DNA from: Methanosarcinales archaeon
Lineage (GTDB): Archaea > Halobacteriota > Methanosarcinia > Methanosarcinales > Methanocomedenaceae
DNA: 11,367 nucleotides
Assembly (NCBI GenBank): GCA_023136155.1
Contig: JAGLRT010000157.1
Coordinates: forward strand, 1-11,367
Direction of reading: 5' to 3'
Shown: positions 6,288-11,367 of the stretch, one piece after another
Position numbering within the stretch: position 1 is the stretch's first letter
Layout: every line of letters starts with the position of its first letter
The notes under the pieces: model-generated
Databases searched by the model: none
What the model was told of the DNA's origin: nothing
What the model saw: only the letters and a program-made list of their open reading frames with translations
Made by a program: the position numbers and the translations under genes

Positions 6288-7451
6288 ATGCAATATTCCA
6301 GGAACAAACTGGTCGAACTTTTAGGAAAAAAACCCGGCGACATTGAGATATGCGATGTGACTTTAAGGGACGGTGAACAAACTCCGGGGACAGCCTTCAC
6401 AAAAGACGAGAAAAAACGAATGGCTCAGGAACTTGACCGCATAGGCATCGAAGTGATAGAGGCTGGCTTCCCGGTGGTATCCCAGACCGAACGGGATACG
6501 GTCAGGGAGATTGCGAACATGGGTCTTGATGCAAAGATATGTTGCCTGTCCCGCTCATTGATACCTGACATTGATGTTGCAATCGGCTGTGAAGTGGACA
6601 TCGTTAGCATATTCATTGCTACATCTGAATTACACCTAAAATATAAATATCATAAAACATGTGCTGAAGCCACACTTTGTGCAATGGATGCATTGGAATA
6701 TGCTAAGGATCACGGACTTACAGTGCGGTTCGCTGCCGAGGATGCCACCCGTACAGATATCAACGTCCTGAAAAGCGTTTTCAAGATGGCAGAAGAGCGC
6801 AGGGCCGATTACGTGAGCATTGCCGATACTGTGGGAATACTTAATCCTACCACTTCATATCATCTCGTTAGTGAAATCAAGAAAGATATCAAAACCGACA
6901 TTTGCATACACTGCCATAACGATCTGGGAATGGCAACCGCAAACACCCTGGCCGCAGCAGAAGCCGGTGCCAAGCAACTCCATACTACTGTCAACGGTAT
7001 CGGGGAAAGGGCAGGCAACGCCTCCCTGGAAGAAGTACTGATGTCACTGATGGTACAGTACGGCATCGATAGGTATGACACCAAAAACCTGACCAAACTT
7101 TCAAAGATGGTCGTGGAATACTCAGGAGTGAAATTGGCAAAGAACAAACCTGTGGTCGGCGATTTTGCCTTCTCACACGAAAGCGGCATCCATGTGGCTG
7201 CCATTATGGAAGAACCCAGCACTTATGAACTATTCTCACCTGATATTGTAGGCGGTAAACGCAGCCTGATAATTGGCAAACATACCGGCACTAAGGCATT
7301 GAAAGGTATCGTGCATAGTATGGGATATGACTTGAATCATGACCAGTTATGCGACCTGCTTGCAAAGGTGAAAGACTGTACCCAGGCCAAGAGAGGCATA
7401 CCCTGCAAACGCCTGGATGATTTTATAAAGGAAATCATAATGCCGGATTAA
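6288..7451 (+). CDS. aksA: homocitrate synthase AksA (coenzyme B pathway)
   Basis: This 387-residue protein belongs to the LeuA/homocitrate-synthase family, which condenses acetyl-CoA with a 2-oxoacid in a TIM barrel. Visible: EICDVTLRDGEQTPG (20-34) with catalytic Arg27 and metal Asp28, EVIEAGFP (55-62), HCHNDLGMAT (208-217) with the two metal histidines, and NGIGERAGN (236-244). The C-terminal part carries HESGIHVAA (297-305) and IGKHTGTKAL (329-338). Length and lack of a C-terminal LeuA regulatory domain fit AksA, which makes homocitrate and its longer homologues on the way to 2-oxosuberate and the 7-mercaptoheptanoyl chain of coenzyme B. Archaeal LeuA and citramalate synthase are about 500 residues. 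A NifV-like role in nitrogenase cofactor supply cannot be excluded, but no nif gene is in view. Its 3' end is 26 bases from the convergent IorA-like gene. Confidence 0.85.
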   Translation: MQYSRNKLVELLGKKPGDIEICDVTLRDGEQTPGTAFTKDEKKRMAQELDRIGIEVIEAGFPVVSQTERDTVREIANMGLDAKICCLSRSLIPDIDVAIGCEVDIVSIFIATSELHLKYKYHKTCAEATLCAMDALEYAKDHGLTVRFAAEDATRTDINVLKSVFKMAEERRADYVSIADTVGILNPTTSYHLVSEIKKDIKTDICIHCHNDLGMATANTLAAAEAGAKQLHTTVNGIGERAGNASLEEVLMSLMVQYGIDRYDTKNLTKLSKMVVEYSGVKLAKNKPVVGDFAFSHESGIHVAAIMEEPSTYELFSPDIVGGKRSLIIGKHTGTKALKGIVHSMGYDLNHDQLCDLLAKVKDCTQAKRGIPCKRLDDFIKEIIMPD

Positions 7452-7477
7452 TTCTGTGGCACCAAAGTCATACGTTA

Positions 7478-8965
7478 TCAATACATTGTACATGTGCCGC
7501 GTGCCAGAAGCACTGATACCCCACTCTTTTCAAGTTCAGCATTAAGTAGCGCCGCCAGTTCAGTTTCAGTAACATTTTCAACATCCAGCAGTTTGGTATC
7601 GGGCACTAATGTCCGTACCACTTCTGTCATGTCAGGTACGTCCTGCCCCCCTGTGAGAGCAGCAACTTTATTCTGGAGCACCACCACCATTACGTCCCTG
7701 TGATGGTGAACGGCTTCGATAAGCCCCTGCAATCCAGTATGTACCAACCCGTAATCCCCTATAAGAGCTACACCTTTTCGATCAAATCCTGTGCCTGTGG
7801 CAATGGATGACCCCAGTGAATATGCAATGTCCACTACCCCCATGGGCGGCGAAGCGGTCCTGACCGAGCAGCCTAAATCCCCTGCCACCGGCACCTCCAT
7901 TGTCCTTAGGACTTTGTATAACATATGATAAGGGCAGTCATCACATATACTCCTGGAAAAACCGCGGCCTGCGATAGTCTCAGGAGTAATCGATAGAGTG
8001 ATAGTATCACAGTCTATATATTCCAGTGCCTGGATGATGTCTGCTACTTCCACCTTTCCATGTCCAATGTGTCCTGTAGCTTTCCCCAGCACATCCATGC
8101 AGGATAATTGATGTTCAATGAAAGTTTCGGTCTCTTCTATCACCAATGTCCTTTCATGGCGTTTTATAAAACAGTTGATAACCTCTACAGGGAGTGGGTT
8201 GATACTAGTAAGTGCCAGATGCGAGACATCTTCATAGCTATCAGACAACACCAGTTCCACCAGTGTGGAAAGATAACCCGAAGAGATAATACCGATCTTC
8301 TTACCCCTCTCATGACAGACATTCAACCCTGACTCTTCAGATAGATATTGCATCCTGGGATAGGATGAAGCATGAAACCGCTGGTGTTTTCCTTTCATAG
8401 TATATGACCAGATATCTCGGTCAAATTTCTGGAATTCCACCTGCATAGGCGGTCTTCTTTCTACCACTCCTTTCTCAATGTTCAATCTGTCAGTGGTACG
8501 GATTATTACTGGAGCGCTTACTTCTTCTGATAACCTGAACGCCTGGCACATGCTGTTGTAAGCGTCTGCCGGGTCAGATGGGTCAAAGACCTGAACTTCG
8601 GCTATCAGACCGTAGTACCGTGAATCCTGTTCGTTCTGGCTCTGCTGGGTTCCCGGGTCATCACCAGCAATTATCACCAGCCCGGCTCCAATGGTATGGT
8701 TGACTGAAGTGATTAGCGGGTCAGCCAGTACGTTCATACCCACATGTTTTACAATAACCACTGCTCTGCGCCCTACTGCTGATGCGCCAAGGGCCGCCTC
8801 CAGTGCAACCTTTTCATTTATTGACCAGCGCGCTTCCACACTGGAATCCAGCAGCAGTTCCATTATCCCTGTGATGGGGAATCCCGGGACACCAGTTGCA
8901 AGGCATACCCCTGAGTCAAGGGCACCGAATACAAGTGCGTCAGCCCCCGTACATGAATTTGACAT
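7478..8965 (-). CDS. IorA-like TPP protein lacking the ferredoxin tail
   Basis: This 495-residue protein resembles the alpha subunit of indolepyruvate:ferredoxin oxidoreductase (IorA). The N-terminal pyrimidine domain has GVPGFPIT (25-32) and INEKVALEAALGAS (49-62), whose Glu51 should activate thiamine diphosphate. Residues 90-260 form the middle domain. CDDCPYHMLY (341-350) corresponds to the usual CPGCPHR segment, and the TPP/Mg domain shows GDLGC (362-366), IGDYGLVHTG (402-411) and LQNKVAALTGGQ (430-441), where IorA normally has LDNxxTAMTGxQ. Standard IorA runs to 600 or more residues and ends in two [4Fe-4S] motifs; here the chain stops at ARGTCTMY with no cysteine clusters. No IorB gene is adjacent. 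It may be a non-ferredoxin 2-oxoacid decarboxylase or a subunit using another electron carrier; both are inference. No ribosome-binding site precedes the ATG, so the transcript may be leaderless. Confidence 0.82.
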   Translation of the reverse strand: MSNSCTGADALVFGALDSGVCLATGVPGFPITGIMELLLDSSVEARWSINEKVALEAALGASAVGRRAVVIVKHVGMNVLADPLITSVNHTIGAGLVIIAGDDPGTQQSQNEQDSRYYGLIAEVQVFDPSDPADAYNSMCQAFRLSEEVSAPVIIRTTDRLNIEKGVVERRPPMQVEFQKFDRDIWSYTMKGKHQRFHASSYPRMQYLSEESGLNVCHERGKKIGIISSGYLSTLVELVLSDSYEDVSHLALTSINPLPVEVINCFIKRHERTLVIEETETFIEHQLSCMDVLGKATGHIGHGKVEVADIIQALEYIDCDTITLSITPETIAGRGFSRSICDDCPYHMLYKVLRTMEVPVAGDLGCSVRTASPPMGVVDIAYSLGSSIATGTGFDRKGVALIGDYGLVHTGLQGLIEAVHHHRDVMVVVLQNKVAALTGGQDVPDMTEVVRTLVPDTKLLDVENVTETELAALLNAELEKSGVSVLLARGTCTMY

Positions 8966-9030
8966 CTTGCGTTTATTTATTACTTGTAATACTTAAGGAT
9001 AGTCAAAATGAACTAATCAAATATGTGAAT

Positions 9031-9054
9031 GGGGGATATTTAATCCCCCTTTTT
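9031..9054 (+). terminator. perfect G/C hairpin followed by a T-tract, orphan
   Basis: GGGGGAT (9031-9037) and ATCCCCC (9043-9049) form a perfect 7-bp stem around a 5-base loop, followed by TTTTT (9050-9054). On the plus strand this has the form of an intrinsic terminator; on the minus strand there is no T-tract. No annotated plus-strand gene ends here: the nearest left gene runs the other way. It may end a short unannotated plus-strand transcript or act as a control element upstream of tpiA. Confidence 0.5.
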
Positions 9055-9240
9055 CCCCACTTTAGTTACCAATTGCAAAACTTATCAAAGCGACATGAAT
9101 TCGATGATTAATGATAATAGTAATCTTAACATTGTTTATACTTTTCGATAGAAGCCCGTCTGATGGAATATAATTACACAATTATTTATTAAATCAGATT
9201 GATTTATCCCCAATACAACCAAAAATGATAAGAACCTTAT

Positions 9241-9248
9241 GAGGTGAT
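9241..9248 (+). promoter_or_regulatory. strong ribosome-binding site deciding the tpiA start
   Basis: GAGGTGAT is a near-perfect match to the archaeal Shine-Dalgarno sequence, with seven bases between GAGG and the ATG at 9252. It points to the longer tpiA product and not to the ATG at 9282. Confidence 0.75.
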
Positions 9249-9251
9249 TTA

Positions 9252-9950
9252 ATGCTATCGACCATTCATGGGGAAAATACAATGGATAGACCTTTAATAG
9301 TACTTAATTTTAAGACATACACCGAAGGCACGGGCAGTAATGCAGTTGTCATTGCACAGGCATGCAGGGACGTGGCTGAAGACACAGGAGCAAATATCGT
9401 GGCTGCACCGCAATTACCCGATATATACCGGGTAGCATCCAGTGTTGACATTCCCGTTTTCTCGCAGCATCTGGACGGTGTGGGTGCGGGCAGTTTCACT
9501 GGTCATATCATGGCAGAAACCATAAAAGAAACTGGCGCCACTGGCACACTCATCAATCATTCAGAAAGAAGGTTGGGATTGGCAGACATTGATGCATCCC
9601 TGTCGGCGGCACGCCGTGTGGGACTGACCACCATCGTGTGTACCAACAATATCACCACAACCAAAGCAGCATCAGCATTAGGACCTGATTACGTGGCCGT
9701 AGAACCACCTGAACTCATCGGTTCGGGCATACCGGTATCCAAGGCAGACCCGGAAGTGGTTTCAGGCTCTGTGGAAGCGGTCCGGCAGGTGAACCCTGAC
9801 GTGAAAGTATTATGCGGGGCAGGAATTAGCAAAGGAGAGGACCTGAAATCAGCCATTGAGTTGGGCAGTGTAGGTGTACTCTTGGCCTCGGGTGTTGTCA
9901 AGGCAAAAGATCCAAAGGCTGCCCTATATGATTTGGTTAGCGGCATCTAA
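9252..9950 (+). CDS. tpiA: triosephosphate isomerase, archaeal type
   Basis: The 232-residue product interconverts glyceraldehyde 3-phosphate and dihydroxyacetone phosphate in glycolysis/gluconeogenesis. Active-site residues are in place: Asn19 and Lys21 (LNFKTY), electrophile His103 in NHSERR, and base Glu151 in AVEPPELIGSG, which also forms the phosphate-binding loop 6. Later phosphate-site segments are CGAGISKGED (188-197) and GVLLASGVVKAKDP (208-221). It is the short archaeal form, which lacks several helices of the 250-residue bacterial enzyme and is typically tetrameric. Family members normally start just before PLIVLNFK, which would be the ATG at 9282 (222 residues), but the strong GAGGTGAT site belongs to the ATG at 9252 and adds MLSTIHGENT. 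The gene stands alone, divergent from the IorA-like gene and convergent with hisG. Confidence 0.95.
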   Translation: MLSTIHGENTMDRPLIVLNFKTYTEGTGSNAVVIAQACRDVAEDTGANIVAAPQLPDIYRVASSVDIPVFSQHLDGVGAGSFTGHIMAETIKETGATGTLINHSERRLGLADIDASLSAARRVGLTTIVCTNNITTTKAASALGPDYVAVEPPELIGSGIPVSKADPEVVSGSVEAVRQVNPDVKVLCGAGISKGEDLKSAIELGSVGVLLASGVVKAKDPKAALYDLVSGI

Positions 9951-9980
9951 ATGCCCGGTTCAGCCTACTGTATTTAAGCG

Positions 9981-10028
9981 GATAGGTAGATGCCTGAACG
10001 GACACAGATCGATAGGTCGATTTGACCT
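9981..10028. repeat. short direct repeat and small hairpin between tpiA and hisG ends
   Basis: GATAGGTAGAT (9981-9991) recurs as GATAGGTCGAT (10011-10021), ten of eleven bases equal and spaced by exactly 30 bases. The second copy overlaps a 5-bp hairpin, AGGTC-GATTT-GACCT (10014-10028). They lie in the 105-base gap between two convergent genes. They may help end transcripts, though no T-tract follows, or may be chance. Confidence 0.3.
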
Positions 10029-10055
10029 GATTACGAAACTACGTATCAAAGAGAT

Positions 10056-10931
10056 TTAATGTACTATCTTTGAGATGTCCAGTTCAAGAATATCCTCTGC
10101 ACCCAGACTTTTCAGTTTCGGTATCAAGATATTAATCTCACTTTTATCGACCACAGTTTCAACTGCATAGAAATCTGATTTATAAAGTTTGCTCACTGTT
10201 GGATTCTTCATGGAAGGGAGCGCTTCAACCATCGCATCCAGATTATCTTCATGTACGTTCAGGTCGATGAGCACTTTCCCCCTTGCCTCTATTACGGCAA
10301 GCAACAAGGTCCTTATCTCCTCAATAGCTTTGCGCTTTTCGGGTTTATCCCATGTTTTCTTGTTGGCAATGAGCTTGGTAGAGGACTCGGCAATTACATC
10401 CACTATCTTAAGGCCATTCTTTCTGAGCGTGGAACCGGTTTCGGTCAGGTCAACCACTACATCCACCAATTCAGGTACCTTTGCTTCAGTTGCACCATAG
10501 GAAAAGAAAATCTCCACAGGTATGCCCAGTTTATCGAAAAATGCCCGTGTCATGTTAGGATATTCAGTGGATACCCGACTGTTGGGTTTGATATCTAAAG
10601 CGCTTTTAATGGAATCATCTTGCTGTGGAACTGCGATAACTATCTTTACATTACCTGCACCCTGTTTACTGTAGGGCAGGTCTGCAACCTCAACAACATC
10701 ACTCTCCGATTCCATTATCCAGTCCCGACCAGTGATGCCAAGGTCAAAATATCCCTGTTCCACATACTTGGCTATCTCCTGGGGGCGGAGTATCTTCACC
10801 CTGCTTATCCGGGGGTCGTTTATCTTCGGATTGTATTCCCTATCCGTTTTCTTTATGGGAAGGTCTGCCTGTTTAAACAGCATCAATGTTTGCTCTTCCA
10901 GACTACCTTTTGGTATAACTATGTCAATCAT
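10056..10931 (-). CDS. hisG: ATP phosphoribosyltransferase, long form (histidine step 1)
   Basis: This enzyme joins ATP and PRPP to give phosphoribosyl-ATP, the first and feedback-controlled step of histidine synthesis. The 291-residue length is that of the long form (HisG-L), which needs no HisZ. The catalytic part (1-210) shows IPKGSL (6-11), YFDLGITGRDW (61-71), STEYPNMTRAFF (121-132), and DLTETGSTLRKNGL (161-174), the last being the PRPP-binding signature. The C-terminal ACT-like domain (about 215-288) should bind histidine as inhibitor; it includes NPTVSKLY (243-250) and ends in LGAEDILELDISKI. GAGGAT at 10937-10942 is five bases before the ATG and fixes the start. No other his gene is adjacent. 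Its promoter lies directly against an IS21-family scar upstream. Confidence 0.95.
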   Translation of the reverse strand: MIDIVIPKGSLEEQTLMLFKQADLPIKKTDREYNPKINDPRISRVKILRPQEIAKYVEQGYFDLGITGRDWIMESESDVVEVADLPYSKQGAGNVKIVIAVPQQDDSIKSALDIKPNSRVSTEYPNMTRAFFDKLGIPVEIFFSYGATEAKVPELVDVVVDLTETGSTLRKNGLKIVDVIAESSTKLIANKKTWDKPEKRKAIEEIRTLLLAVIEARGKVLIDLNVHEDNLDAMVEALPSMKNPTVSKLYKSDFYAVETVVDKSEINILIPKLKSLGAEDILELDISKIVH

Positions 10932-10970
10932 AACAAATCCTCAGGTTTGAAGTTACAATACTTATGAGTG

Positions 10971-10980
10971 GATATTAAAG
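10971..10980 (-). promoter_or_regulatory. TATA box for hisG beside the IS21 end
   Basis: The minus strand reads CTTTAATATC, about 45 bases upstream of the hisG ATG. This predicts a leader of about 20 bases that contains the GAGGAT site. The purine-rich bases just upstream (GACAGAAA), where the BRE should sit, cross the end of the insertion-sequence remnant at 10985. Confidence 0.5.
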
Positions 10981-10984
10981 TTTC

Positions 10985-11215
10985 TGTCAAATTGAAGATT
11001 GCCGTTGAAAATGGACCCCTTTTTCCCACCAATTTTGACCCACTTTCATATGACTTAATCGATCCTAAAATAGCCGGCAGAGGTAGAATAACATTGTAAT
11101 TTAAGAGGGAACCATATTCTTCAAATGGTCGATTTGAGTTTAACATTATTGAACCATGCTCATATATTCTTGACATCAATTGAAAAAATAGGGTGGCACT
11201 ATCTTTTGACACCTT
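10985..11215 (-). mobile_element. IS21-family insertion sequence remnant (right end)
   Basis: The remnant holds the end of an istB gene followed by a terminal region. On the plus strand the end begins TGTCAAATTG (10985), opening with TGT as is common for IS21-family tips. It contains two related blocks, AAAATGGACCCC (11008-11019) and AATTTTGACCCAC (11031-11043), like the multiple terminal repeats of this family that bind the transposase. The rest of the element (istA, most of istB, left end) is not in the window. The match comes from family knowledge and no search was run. Confidence 0.55.
11060..11215 (-). pseudogene. istB-like transposition helper ATPase, C-terminal fragment
   Basis: In frame, the stretch from about 11212 reads KDSATLFFQLMSRIYEHGS followed by IMLNSNRPFEEYG. 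This is the IstB pattern around Walker B/sensor 1 of the AAA+ ATPase (usual form: LFFQLVSRRYExGSxILTSNxxFxEWG). The next expected words, AIL then DRL, are both present but in different frames, with a one-base shift near 11065. Nothing resembling the first two thirds of IstB (Walker A, DELG) is present; upstream of 11215 the frame reads as unrelated sequence up to the next gene. The fragment cannot be active. Its frame stays open to 10928 and overlaps the hisG start, by chance. Confidence 0.6.
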
Positions 11216-11280
11216 CCAAATAATTATATTCCATTCACCATTGACGGACTGTTCAATATTCACTTTTCAATACACACGGT

Positions 11281-11367
11281 TCAATATTCTGTTCTCAGGT
11301 CAACTATCCGCTGGGCCTTGCCCGCAGTCCTGGGTATGGCGCCCCGCTCTACCAGTTCCACTAGTGT
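11281..11367 (-). CDS. phenylacetate-CoA ligase-like protein, C-terminal end only
   Basis: The last 28 codons and stop of a minus-strand gene that enters from the right edge. The visible residues are LVELVERGAIPRT followed by AGKAQRIVDLRTEY. The ending 'xLPRTxGKAxRVxDxR' is characteristic of archaeal and bacterial phenylacetate-CoA ligases (adenylate-forming enzymes), in which the lysine of the GKA segment is the catalytic lysine of the mobile C-terminal domain. In archaea such ligases often lie near indolepyruvate oxidoreductase genes; an IorA-like gene is 2.3 kb away here. The gene stops about 65 bases before the istB fragment. The rest of the protein is outside the window. Confidence 0.65.
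   Translation of the reverse strand, partial: TLVELVERGAIPRTAGKAQRIVDLRTEY

Larger units (their letters stand above)
8966..9251. other. divergent intergenic region, IorA-like gene / tpiA
   Basis: About 285 AT-rich bases between two divergent genes. TTATTTATTAAAT around 9183-9195 is a candidate TATA box for tpiA with a leader of about 30 bases. CTTAAGTATTAC on the minus strand (8985-8996) is a weak candidate for the IorA-like gene. A strong hairpin at 9031-9054 is listed separately. No coding frame in it looks real. Confidence 0.35.

Noticed and set aside
10928..11263. 111-residue minus-strand frame read as a gene upstream of hisG
   Set aside because: Only its middle third matches a family (IstB), the next IstB motif is in another frame, and its 3' part is the insertion-sequence end plus the hisG promoter and ribosome-binding site.
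1..11367. CRISPR array, tRNA or rRNA genes, toxin-antitoxin or defence cluster
   Set aside because: No regularly spaced repeats, no tRNA arm patterns and no defence-family motifs were seen on either strand; the gene content is mainly housekeeping.

Overview
The window looks like chromosome from a methanogen-type or ANME-type archaeon, most likely in or near the Methanosarcinales. Reasons: an AksA-type homocitrate synthase (coenzyme B pathway), a short archaeal-type triosephosphate isomerase, an archaeal DUF5806-like protein, an IorA-like thiamine-diphosphate protein and the tail of a phenylacetate-CoA-ligase-like protein. Promoters look archaeal (AT-rich TATA boxes about 25 nt before the start region), some with GAGG/GGTGA ribosome-binding sites and some apparently leaderless. 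The genus cannot be fixed from sequence reading alone.

Layout. Positions 1-405 hold debris: a broken SAM-methyltransferase fragment and a possible winged-helix regulator fragment. Then come a minus-strand pair (universal stress protein, then ROK-family sugar kinase; 1865 down to 414), a plus-strand DUF5806-like gene (1956-2414), and a minus-strand pair with overlapping ends (HD phosphohydrolase, then Nudix hydrolase; 3502 down to 2392). A ClC chloride transporter with a CBS pair (3806-5602) converges on a stand-alone CBS-pair protein (6005-5619). aksA (6288-7451) converges on an IorA-like gene that lacks the usual ferredoxin tail (8965-7478). A divergent intergenic region with a strong hairpin leads to tpiA (9252-9950), which converges on long-form hisG (10931-10056). 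Upstream of hisG lies an IS21-family scar (decayed istB end plus a terminal repeat, 10985-11215), then the 3' end of a phenylacetate-CoA-ligase-like gene (11281-11367).

How the genes relate. Most units are housekeeping or central metabolism: coenzyme B precursor synthesis, gluconeogenesis/glycolysis, histidine synthesis, nucleotide clean-up and anion transport with nucleotide-sensing CBS modules. No defence island, CRISPR array, tRNA or rRNA was seen. The points that depart from the ordinary are the truncated IorA-like protein beside aksA, a ClC with valine at the internal proton-glutamate position, a ROK kinase with altered sugar/zinc-site residues, and the IS21 scar that forms the upstream edge of the hisG promoter.
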